From assembly GCA_027486655.1 (NCBI GenBank), contig JAIXOR010000037.1, positions 1-61,962 of the forward strand: a stretch of 61,962 nt of DNA. Direction: 5' to 3'. Shown here in pieces: positions 55,255-61,962 of the stretch. Position numbers and translations under genes: made by a program. Under the pieces are notes generated by a model. It did not search any database and was not told where the DNA came from. It saw nothing but the letters and a program-made list of their open reading frames with translations. How positions within the stretch are numbered: position 1 is the stretch's first letter; every line of letters begins with the position of its first letter. The DNA is from Verrucomicrobiaceae bacterium. GTDB lineage: Bacteria; Verrucomicrobiota; Verrucomicrobiia; Verrucomicrobiales; Akkermansiaceae.

Positions 55255-56004
55255 ATGCTCTTTCCCATCAGCGACGACGACCGCCATCTGCTGCGTCCGG
55301 CCTACGTGACCATCGTGCTGGTGGCGATCAATGTCCTGGTGTTCTTCCTCCAACTTGCGAGCCCGGAATTCACCAGCGGCTACAGCGTGATCCCGCTGGA
55401 AATCGTCAAGGGCGTGGACCTCACCGAACCGGTGCAGGTCCGCTCGGCCGGCCAGTCGTTTGAAATCCCCCAGGCACCCGGGCCCGTACCGATCTATCTC
55501 ACGCTGCTCACCGCCATGTTCATGCACGGCGGCTGGGGCCATCTCGGCGGGAACATGCTTTACCTCTGGATCTTCGGAGACAATGTGGAACACCGCTTCG
55601 GCGCGCTCCGATTCCTTGCGTTTTACCTGATCAGCGGGCTGGCCGCCACCATCGCCCAGATCGCCACGGATCCCCAGGGCGTCATCCCGAACCTCGGTGC
55701 CTCCGGCGCGATCTCGGGCGTGCTCGGTGCCTATCTGGTGTTGTTTCCCCACAACCGCGTGATGGCCGTAATCTTCTTCCGGCTCGTCTCGATCCCCGCC
55801 ATCCTCGTGCTCGGGCTGTGGGGGCTCATGCAGTTTGTGAGTCTCGGCGGCTCCCATTCGGGCTCCGGTGGCGGTGTGGCGTATGCCGCCCACGTCGGCG
55901 GATTCGTCGCCGGCCTGCTCGCGGGCATCATCGCCAGGCTGATGTTGAAATCCGAACCCGAGACCCCGTTCCGCAGGATCTATCAGGAACATCATCGTCG
56001 TTAG
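55255..56004 (+). CDS. Rhomboid-family intramembrane serine protease
   Basis: The 249-residue protein has six or seven membrane helices. The catalytic Ser is in GASGAISGVLGAYL and the His in AAHVGGFVAGLLAG. TAMFMHGGWGHLGGNMLYLW, the L1/helix-2 block with HGGWxHxxxN, and FYLISGLAATI complete the family pattern. It cleaves membrane-anchored substrates inside the bilayer. The ATG at 55255 starts MLFPISDDDRHLLRPAYVTI; the longer frame adds 13 unlikely residues. It is followed closely by a TPR gene (11-bp gap), so the two are probably co-transcribed. Confidence 0.92.
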   Translation: MLFPISDDDRHLLRPAYVTIVLVAINVLVFFLQLASPEFTSGYSVIPLEIVKGVDLTEPVQVRSAGQSFEIPQAPGPVPIYLTLLTAMFMHGGWGHLGGNMLYLWIFGDNVEHRFGALRFLAFYLISGLAATIAQIATDPQGVIPNLGASGAISGVLGAYLVLFPHNRVMAVIFFRLVSIPAILVLGLWGLMQFVSLGGSHSGSGGGVAYAAHVGGFVAGLLAGIIARLMLKSEPETPFRRIYQEHHRR

Positions 56005-56015
56005 AGAATCCGAAC

Positions 56016-57353
56016 ATGCGCCGCCTCACGCCAGTCTGGCTCCTCCTCGCCCTGCCCGCCGCCGCGGATGATGCTCTTGTCGAGTTCGCCCGTGCCGTGC
56101 TGGCGGAGACCCGCGGGCAGCCCGCGGAAGCCGCCGCGTTTCACGAAAACGCACTGCGCCTGGATCCCACTGCCACGCCCTTGGTCACCCTCGCCGTCGA
56201 TCGCCGCCTCGCCGCAGGCGACCGCGCAGGAGCCATTCGCCTGTATCGGGATCTCGCCACAGCACGGCCTGACGAGGTTTCCGTGCAGCTTGCCTACGCC
56301 GATTTCCTTACCCGCGAGGGCTCGGGCGACTCGCTGGCCCTCAAGCTCGCCACCACCGCACTGGAATCCATGCTCGCAACCCATCCCGGCGAGCCGGAAA
56401 TCATCCGCAGGCTTTTCTCCATCCACCAGACTTCCGGAAACCGGGACCGCGCCGCACCGATGATGGAAGCTTTGGACGATCAGGACCCAGACTCGGTCAT
56501 GCTTTTCGCCAAGCTCTCAAAGACCCTGTACGACACGGACAATGCCCCGGCACGCGCCGAGGTGGCGCGCCGCTATCAAAAAGCCATCCAGGCCCACCCG
56601 CAAAACACCCAACTCGCCCGCTCGGCCTCCGACCACTTCCGCAATTCCGGAGATCGCGATCAAGCCATCGCCATTCTCCAGCGCCACGCGGAGGCCGCGC
56701 CCTGGTCTCTCGACCTCCGTGCCCGCCTCGGCATTCTCCTGTTTTCCGCAAAACGAAACGATGAGGGCCTGCGGGTGTTCGCCGATCTCCTCGCAATCCA
56801 TCCCCGCCACGCCCTCGCCCACCAGTCGATGGCCAAGTTCCACCGCCTTCAGGGCGATGCCGCAAAGGCCGCCCACCACGCCGGTGAGTTGCTGAAAATC
56901 CGCGGCGGAGATGCTGCGGAGTTCCTCAAACTCGCCGAGGAACACCTCGCCGCGAGCCGACCGCGCGATGCCCGCCTGCTTCTCGAAAAGGCCGTTTTCG
57001 ACCACCCGGATCACCTGATGCTGCGCATGCGACTCGCCATCGCCACCCTGCAGGACCCCGACACGCGCAGTCAGGCATCCCGCCTCTTCCGCGAGGCCGA
57101 GGCCGTCGCACCCAAGGACGGAATCACCGATCCCGAGTTCCTCTCGACCTCCGCCGAGGTGCTCATCGAGTCCGGCCAAAGCAAAGCCGCCGAAGAGAGG
57201 CTGCGCGCCGCGATCCGTGCCTGGCCGCCCGAAGAGAAACCGAAAACCGCCGCCACCCTCCGCCGCCTCGCATCGCTCTGGGAAAAGGAAAACCGCAATG
57301 CCGAGGCCGCCCGCGCCCTGCGCCAACGGGCGGATTCACTCGATCCTCCCTGA
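56016..57353 (+). CDS. Exported TPR-repeat protein
   Basis: The 445-residue protein has a short signal peptide (MRRLTPVWLLLALPAAADDA) and a solenoid of TPR-like helix pairs from about 25 to 440 (for example RAGAIRLYRDLATARPDEVS and DAAEFLKLAEEHLAASRPRD). No other domain is visible. It is likely a periplasmic scaffold. It begins 11 bp after the rhomboid gene and ends 57 bp before ndk. The open frame extends upstream into the rhomboid gene, but the signal peptide fixes the start at 56016. Confidence 0.75.
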   Translation: MRRLTPVWLLLALPAAADDALVEFARAVLAETRGQPAEAAAFHENALRLDPTATPLVTLAVDRRLAAGDRAGAIRLYRDLATARPDEVSVQLAYADFLTREGSGDSLALKLATTALESMLATHPGEPEIIRRLFSIHQTSGNRDRAAPMMEALDDQDPDSVMLFAKLSKTLYDTDNAPARAEVARRYQKAIQAHPQNTQLARSASDHFRNSGDRDQAIAILQRHAEAAPWSLDLRARLGILLFSAKRNDEGLRVFADLLAIHPRHALAHQSMAKFHRLQGDAAKAAHHAGELLKIRGGDAAEFLKLAEEHLAASRPRDARLLLEKAVFDHPDHLMLRMRLAIATLQDPDTRSQASRLFREAEAVAPKDGITDPEFLSTSAEVLIESGQSKAAEERLRAAIRAWPPEEKPKTAATLRRLASLWEKENRNAEAARALRQRADSLDPP

Positions 57354-57410
57354 TTCCCCCCGGCGTCAAAAGGCTTGCACATCGGGTTTTCCGCGCCTAC
57401 TGCCACGGGC

Positions 57411-57836
57411 ATGGCTCTCGAAACCACACTGATTCTGTTCAAACCGGACGCGATTGAGAAACACCTGACGGGCAAGGTCCTCGCCCGCTTCCAGGACGCG
57501 GGTTTCACCGTCCGCGGCATCAAGATGATGAAGCTCGATGACGCGATCCTCCGCGAGCACTACTCCCACATCGCGGACAAGCCCTTCTTCCCCGAGATCG
57601 TCACCTTCATGAGCAAGACCCCCGTCATCGCCCTCGCCCTTGAGGGTGAAGACGTGATCGGCAAAGTCCGCGACCTGCTCGGACCCACCAATTCCAAGGC
57701 CGCCGCCCCGGGCACCATCCGCGGCGACTTCGGCGAGGACATGATGGTCAACGTCTGCCATGCCTCGGATTCCCCGGAAGCCGCTGCCGCCGAGCTCAAG
57801 CGCTTCTTCAAGGACGGCGAGGTCTTCTCGTTCTGA
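57411..57836 (+). CDS. ndk: Nucleoside diphosphate kinase
   Basis: The 141-residue protein starts MALETTLILFKPDAIEKHLT and has the active-site His in MVNVCHASDSPEAAAAEL, where NxxHxSDS is the NDK signature. FRGDFGEDM-like and KFFxDGE-like blocks also match. It balances NTP pools by transferring the gamma phosphate through phosphohistidine. The ATG at 57411 is the family start. Ndk length is normal. It stands as a single gene between the TPR gene and a hypothetical. Confidence 0.95.
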   Translation: MALETTLILFKPDAIEKHLTGKVLARFQDAGFTVRGIKMMKLDDAILREHYSHIADKPFFPEIVTFMSKTPVIALALEGEDVIGKVRDLLGPTNSKAAAPGTIRGDFGEDMMVNVCHASDSPEAAAAELKRFFKDGEVFSF

Positions 57837-57908
57837 TCCAGGCGTCCTGCCTTTGCATTCCCGGGGAGTGGGCGCTTGCGTCCCCTCCCCTTTTTCATTT
57901 CCCCCGCC

Positions 57909-58655
57909 ATGCCCACCTTCAGCCTGCTGCTCGAATCGCCGGATCAGGAAATCGACCGCACGTCGCTCGAAGACGCGTCCGTCAGCGTCCGCTCGATCGC
58001 GCGCGCCGATTGCGCAAGGCTGCACCGGGAGATGAATGGCATCCTCGTTTCCGGTCTCGATCAGGGCGACGCCGAAGCCTTTCACCGGGCGCTTCTCACC
58101 AGAAACTTCCCCACCCGTGTCGTGGCGGACGCAGACATCCCCACCCTCCATCAGGGATTCCAGATTCAAAGCATCACGATCCGGGAGGAGGTCCTGCTTC
58201 TAACCGATTCCATGGGCCGCGAACGGGTGAAGCCGATCTCCGATCTCGTTTTCATCGCCTCGGGATTCGTGAACCGCCTTGAGGTGAGGAGCGAGACGAA
58301 GCACTTCATCGACTACAGTGGCCCCCGTGGCGGGGCACCCTCCGTGGTGACCGAGCGGGAACTCATCGAGGAAAACCAATCGGCGTTTCGAATGGATTTC
58401 TTCTTCTGGTCGGATCCCCACCGTCTCCAATGGGTGCTCGCCGAGGATTCCGCCATTTTCCACCAGGGAAGGCCCATCCGCCTTCGCAATACCGAAGCAC
58501 TTCTCAGAGTCAGCCAATCGATGGCCGCGCTGCTGCCGCCGGAACGCCTGAGCATCGATGCCTGCACCCCCGGCCACACGCGCATCCATCCCAACCTCCG
58601 CAGCTACGAGAACGGTATCCGCTGGCACTTCCACCGGCTCAAGCGGACGGCGTGA
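57909..58655 (+). CDS. Hypothetical cytoplasmic protein
   Basis: The 248-residue protein starting MPTFSLLLESPDQEIDRTSL has no signal peptide or membrane helix. It contains alternating strands and helices with VKPISDLVFIASGFVNRLEV in the middle and an R/H-rich end (GIRWHFHRLKRTA). I recognise no family. Position between ndk and cls gives no clear functional clue; the gap to ndk is 72 bp. GC content and codon use fit the core genome. Confidence 0.65.
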   Translation: MPTFSLLLESPDQEIDRTSLEDASVSVRSIARADCARLHREMNGILVSGLDQGDAEAFHRALLTRNFPTRVVADADIPTLHQGFQIQSITIREEVLLLTDSMGRERVKPISDLVFIASGFVNRLEVRSETKHFIDYSGPRGGAPSVVTERELIEENQSAFRMDFFFWSDPHRLQWVLAEDSAIFHQGRPIRLRNTEALLRVSQSMAALLPPERLSIDACTPGHTRIHPNLRSYENGIRWHFHRLKRTA

Positions 58656-58695
58656 GAGGGCTTGTCGCCCGGCCGGTCCGGAGCTAGCCTGTTGC

Positions 58696-60138
58696 ATGTT
58701 TCACCCGGGTTTCGAAACGCAGACCTGGCTTGGCCTCGCCCTGCTCGTTGTTTTTGAAATCGTGGGCATCCTCCATGTCTTCCACGCGCTCATGCACGTG
58801 CGCACCTCCCAAGGCACCATTGCCTGGGTGATCTCGCTGGTCGCCGTGCCCTACGTTGCCATCCCGCTCTACTGGCTGTTAGGCCGCACTCGCTTCGCCG
58901 GCGCCGTCGGCGGACGCCGTGCCATGGACGGACGCCTGCGCCAGCTCGCCGACAACATGCACGAGCGCCTCCTCCAACTGGAAGTGGAGATCCCCGAGGA
59001 CGATGCCTTCGAACGCGCCGCACGCGTTCTGGGCGGACTTCCCTTCACCCGCGGCAACCGCCTCGACCTGCTCATCGATGGCGAGGAGACCTTCGACCGG
59101 ATCTTCCGCTCCATCCGTGAGGCGGAAACCTACTTGTGCGTGAACTTCTTCATCGTGAAGAACGACAAGCTCGGCGTCCGTTTCCAACAGGCCCTCATCG
59201 AACGCGCGCGCGCCGGAGTCCGGGTTTACTTCCTGTTCGACGAAATCGGATCCCACAAGCTGCCCCGCCGTTACCTCCGCGAACTGCGGGAAGCCGGCGT
59301 GGTCTGCCACTCCTTCGGCATCAACCGCCATTGGTGGTCCCGTCTCCAGCTCAATTTCAGAAACCACCGCAAAATCGTCATCAGCGATGGCAAGACCGCC
59401 TTCATCGGAGGTCTCAACGTCGGCGACGAATACCTCGGCAGAAACCAACGCTTCGGCCAATGGCGGGACACCCACCTCGAAATGCGCGGACCCGTCGTGC
59501 AGGCCGTGCAACTCGTCTTCCTCGAGGATTGGTTCTGGGCCGCAAACCAGGTGCCGGAACTGCTCTGGGACACACGCCCGGAAGCGGCGGACCAGGTCGC
59601 CGCCGTCATCCCCACCGGCCCGGCCGATCCCGGTGACTCCTGGCAACTCATCGTCGCCGAGGCCGCCAACTCCGCCCGCAAACGCCTCTGGATCGCCTCG
59701 CCCTACTTCGTGCCCGATGAAGGCGTTCTAACAGCCCTCCAGACCGCCGCCATCCGCGGCGTGGACGTGCGCATCCTCATCCCGGAACGCGCCGACCACC
59801 TGCTGGTCTGGCTTTCCGCCTTTTCCTACTACGAACAATCCATCCCTTTCGGCATCCGCCTCTTTCGTTATCACCGCGGATTCCTTCACCAGAAAGTCAT
59901 GCTCGTCGACTCTCGCCTCGCCGCCGTCGGCACCGCGAACCTCGACAACCGCTCGTTCCGCCTCAACTTCGAAATCACCGCCTTCTCCACCGACCGCAGC
60001 TTCATCAATGAGGTCGCAACCATGCTGGAAACCGACTTCACCCACGCCCGCGAAGCCACCTTGGAGGATTTCACCGGCCGCCCATTCCTGTTCCGGGCCG
60101 CCAGCCGCGCCGCCCGCTTGCTCGCGCCCATCCAGTAG
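58696..60138 (+). CDS. cls: Cardiolipin synthase (phospholipase D superfamily)
   Basis: The 480-residue protein has two N-terminal membrane helices (LGLALLVVFEIVGILHVFHA and IAWVISLVAVPYVAIPLYWL) and two PLD motifs, NFRNHRKIVISDGKTAFIGG (HRK variant of HxK) and RGFLHQKVMLVDSRLAAVGT, each with the following GLN or TANLDNRS. It joins two phosphatidylglycerols into cardiolipin. The ATG at 58696 fits the first helix; the longer frame overlaps the upstream gene. Confidence 0.93.
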   Translation: MFHPGFETQTWLGLALLVVFEIVGILHVFHALMHVRTSQGTIAWVISLVAVPYVAIPLYWLLGRTRFAGAVGGRRAMDGRLRQLADNMHERLLQLEVEIPEDDAFERAARVLGGLPFTRGNRLDLLIDGEETFDRIFRSIREAETYLCVNFFIVKNDKLGVRFQQALIERARAGVRVYFLFDEIGSHKLPRRYLRELREAGVVCHSFGINRHWWSRLQLNFRNHRKIVISDGKTAFIGGLNVGDEYLGRNQRFGQWRDTHLEMRGPVVQAVQLVFLEDWFWAANQVPELLWDTRPEAADQVAAVIPTGPADPGDSWQLIVAEAANSARKRLWIASPYFVPDEGVLTALQTAAIRGVDVRILIPERADHLLVWLSAFSYYEQSIPFGIRLFRYHRGFLHQKVMLVDSRLAAVGTANLDNRSFRLNFEITAFSTDRSFINEVATMLETDFTHAREATLEDFTGRPFLFRAASRAARLLAPIQ

Positions 60139-60207
60139 CCGCCCCCTCGCTTCACCCGATCAAAGCGCGCTCGACTCACACGCGCCCCCTGTCCCAAGCT
60201 CCGCCCC

Positions 60208-60804
60208 ATGAGACCCCGATCTTCCGGCCCACAAAAGGAACATGGACGACAGGCCCGCGAAAACCGCCACGCGCAGCCCGTGGAGAAATGCGCACCCGCC
60301 CTCGACGAGGATGAACTCATGGAGATCGTCGCCAGCCATCCCACACCCTTAGTCCTCATCCTCGACTGCGTTCAGGATCCCCACAATCTCGGCGCCATTC
60401 TGCGCACCGCGGACGCTGCAGGCGTTCATGCGGTCGTGGCTCCAAAGGACAAAGCCGTGGGCATCACCGAGACCGTGCGCCGCATTTCCGTCGGTGCCGC
60501 AGACCACGTGCCCTTTGCCCAGGTCACCAACCTCGCCCGCGCCATGGAAAAACTCAAAGCCGCGGGACTTTGGCTCGTCGGCACCTCGGACCAGGCCAAG
60601 GCAAAGTCCATCTACGACCTCGACCTCCGCGGCCCCATCGCCATCGTCATGGGAGCCGAAGACAAGGGCATGCGCCGCCTCACCGAGGAGAACTGCGACT
60701 TCCTCGCCAGCATCCCCATGGCGGGAAAAGTCGAGTGCCTCAACGTCTCGGTCGCCACCGGTGTCTGCCTCTTCGAAGCCGTGCGCCAACGCCGCACCCC
60801 GTGA
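60208..60804 (+). CDS. rlmB: TrmH-family RNA 2'-O-methyltransferase (RlmB-like)
   Basis: The 198-residue SPOUT enzyme has motif 1 [20 protein letters not shown], motif 2 [20 protein letters not shown] and motif 3 [20 protein letters not shown]. It is RlmB-like (23S rRNA G2251), but the N-terminal L30e-like substrate domain is reduced to about 40 residues, so the exact target is uncertain. Its TGA stop overlaps the next ATG by one base (TGATG), so the two genes are co-translated. Confidence 0.85.
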   Translation: MRPRSSGPQKEHGRQARENRHAQPVEKCAPALDEDELMEIVASHPTPLVLILDCVQDPHNLGAILRTADAAGVHAVVAPKDKAVGITETVRRISVGAADHVPFAQVTNLARAMEKLKAAGLWLVGTSDQAKAKSIYDLDLRGPIAIVMGAEDKGMRRLTEENCDFLASIPMAGKVECLNVSVATGVCLFEAVRQRRTP

Positions 60805-61640
60805 TGAAGGAACCGATCCGCATCCTCTCGGACCTGCACCTCGGTCACCGGATCTCCCGCATCGAGACGGCATCCGAACTTCGCCCCCTCGTCGCCGGGG
60901 CCGGAACCATCATTTTCAACGGTGACACCTGGCAGGAGCTCGATGAACCCTTCGTCGCACGCGCCACCGCCATGCTCGCCGAACTCCGCTCCATTTGTGC
61001 CGATGAGGGAGTTGACACCGTGTTTCTTTCAGGAAACCACGACCCGGGATGGGCCGGCCCAGGCTGGGTGGAACTGGCGGACGGCCGCATCGTCATCACC
61101 CATGGCGATGCACTCCTTCCCGGCGGCTCGCCATGGAAACGCGAAATCCTCTCCGCCCCCGACCGTGTCGAAGGTCTTTGGAATCTCTATCCGGACGCGG
61201 GCCACGACATTCGACAAAGGATCCGGCTCGCTCGCCACATCGCGAGGGAGCTCTGCACCATCGAACAGACCACCGGACGCCATCTCATCCAGCGCGCATG
61301 GGACGCCGCCGTCCCACCCAAACGCGCACTCACCATGATCTCCAGCTGGCTCGCGCGCCCCGCCGCAGCATCCCGCTTCTGCGACCTCTATTTCCCCAAG
61401 GCAGAGGCGATCATCTTCGGCCACTTCCACCGCCACGGCTCCTGGCTCCACAACGGACGCCGAATCATCGACACCGGATCCTTCCTCAACCCCGGCCGCG
61501 CCCACTGGATCGAATGGAACCACGGCTGGCTCAAGCGCGGCGAAATCCATGAAACGCCCGGAGCATTCTCCCTCGGCCGCATCCTCAACGTCTGGAAAAT
61601 CGGCAACAACGAAAACCAGCCCGGAAACCGCCTGCCCTGA
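60804..61640 (+). CDS. Calcineurin-like metallophosphoesterase
   Basis: The 278-residue protein starts [20 protein letters not shown] with the metal-binding DxH, followed by IIFNGDTWQEL (GDxx), VFLSGNHDPGW (GNHD), VITHGDALLPGG and IIFGHFHRHGSW (GHxH). All five motifs of calcineurin-like phosphoesterases are present. Family members of this size hydrolyse lipids (LpxH-like) or nucleotides; substrate unknown. The start overlaps the TrmH-family gene by one base. Confidence 0.88.
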   Translation: MKEPIRILSDLHLGHRISRIETASELRPLVAGAGTIIFNGDTWQELDEPFVARATAMLAELRSICADEGVDTVFLSGNHDPGWAGPGWVELADGRIVITHGDALLPGGSPWKREILSAPDRVEGLWNLYPDAGHDIRQRIRLARHIARELCTIEQTTGRHLIQRAWDAAVPPKRALTMISSWLARPAAASRFCDLYFPKAEAIIFGHFHRHGSWLHNGRRIIDTGSFLNPGRAHWIEWNHGWLKRGEIHETPGAFSLGRILNVWKIGNNENQPGNRLP

Positions 61641-61743
61641 CATGGAATGCCATCCTGGAATGCCGTTCTCTTCTAATACATGTTGCCAGACAACTTGTAG
61701 GGATTCTCCTTGCCATGGGCGCTGGCTTGGTTAGAAGGGGGGC

Positions 61744-61962
61744 GTGAACCGCAGCACGAACCGCAACCGCAGGCGCTGGTTGGCACCTTGGAAGGATTCG
61801 CGGGTCAAACCGGCGATCTACCACTGCATTTCCCGCGTGGTGTACCGGCGCTTCGTCTTCAAAGACCTCGAACGCGAGAAGTTCCGCACCTTCATGCGCA
61901 TGCAGGAAAACTTCTCCGGCTGCCGCGTGCTCTCCTACTGCGTGATGTCCAACCACTTCCAC
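61744..61962 (+). CDS. RAYT-like Y1/IS200-type transposase, N-terminal part (runs off the window)
   Basis: From the GTG at 61744 the frame reads KPAIYHCISRVVYRRFVFKD, LEREKFRTFMRMQENFSGCR, VLSYCVMSNHFH up to the window end. This is the start of a REP-associated tyrosine transposase (Y1_Tnp domain), with the HUH motif HFH in the last three codons. Such enzymes process hairpin-forming single-stranded DNA and are thought to move REP-type repeats. The catalytic Tyr is beyond the window. Confidence 0.8.
   Translation, partial: MNRSTNRNRRRWLAPWKDSRVKPAIYHCISRVVYRRFVFKDLEREKFRTFMRMQENFSGCRVLSYCVMSNHFH

Overview
The window is GC-rich bacterial chromosome that fits the Verrucomicrobiota, most likely a Luteolibacter/Verrucomicrobiaceae-type organism. 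The evidence is a PEP-CTERM-type tail ending in an Arg cluster, a UxaE-type tagaturonate epimerase, carboxynorspermidine decarboxylase, four-helix-bundle (S23/IVP) and RAYT-type genes, and a large exported LacZ-like enzyme. The lineage is inferred from gene content; there is no rRNA gene in the window. No tRNA, rRNA or CRISPR array was found.

Bases 1 to about 11,100 are an accessory element. It starts with the end of an IS3-type element abutting the 3' part of a DUF1156/COG1743 DNA methylase, followed by a PD-(D/E)xK nuclease, a small coupled ORF and a DUF2971 protein (a defence-type cluster on the + strand). A minus-strand set follows: hypothetical genes, a RecA-like ATPase, two HTH proteins and a tyrosine recombinase. 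At least two of these genes are damaged (a frameshift near 4.8 kb and an in-frame amber at 7,514). Next to the integrase, 11.2-11.9 kb holds a tandem duplication of the 3' end of the neighbouring lactonase gene, with a 28-bp palindrome and an 8-bp VNTR.

Bases 11.8-33.7 kb are mostly core genome: uxaE-lactonase, ispA-nspC, asd, a MacB/FtsX-type ABC exporter whose two genes are separated by an opposite-strand nucleotidyltransferase pair, yebC, an exported SUMF1-like PEP-CTERM protein, a membrane glycosyltransferase, a thioredoxin-like ferredoxin, rpsO-pnp, a DUF3313 lipoprotein, and an ArsR-CoA-disulfide reductase/rhodanese pair. Downstream of pnp sits a compact two-gene module, an ABC-type ATPase overlapping a DUF3226 TOPRIM protein by 4 bp. 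This is a split-OLD/PARIS-like arrangement and the best candidate for an undescribed defence system here.

Bases 33.8-37.1 kb are a second accessory block, bounded by two copies (269 bp, about 91% identical by hand alignment) of the 3' end of pheT. It holds a broken RelE-like toxin with an intact Xre antitoxin, a kinase-like protein and a HEPN-motif protein. In the pheS-pheT region a four-helix-bundle gene flanked by inverted repeats lies between the two synthetase genes; a gene-less hairpin of the same repeat family lies at 16.1 kb.

Bases 41-61.7 kb return to core and exported functions: plsC, rsmI, opgG, a GH2 beta-galactosidase with C-terminal carbohydrate-binding modules, an APH-type kinase, a fur-sufC-sufB-sufD operon, a subtilase, a rhomboid protease, a TPR protein, ndk, cardiolipin synthase, a TrmH-family methyltransferase and a metallophosphoesterase. 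The window ends inside a RAYT-like (Y1 transposase) gene.

Starts were trimmed to signal peptides, family N-termini or overlap junctions where the longest frame looked unlikely. All alignments and counts were done by eye.
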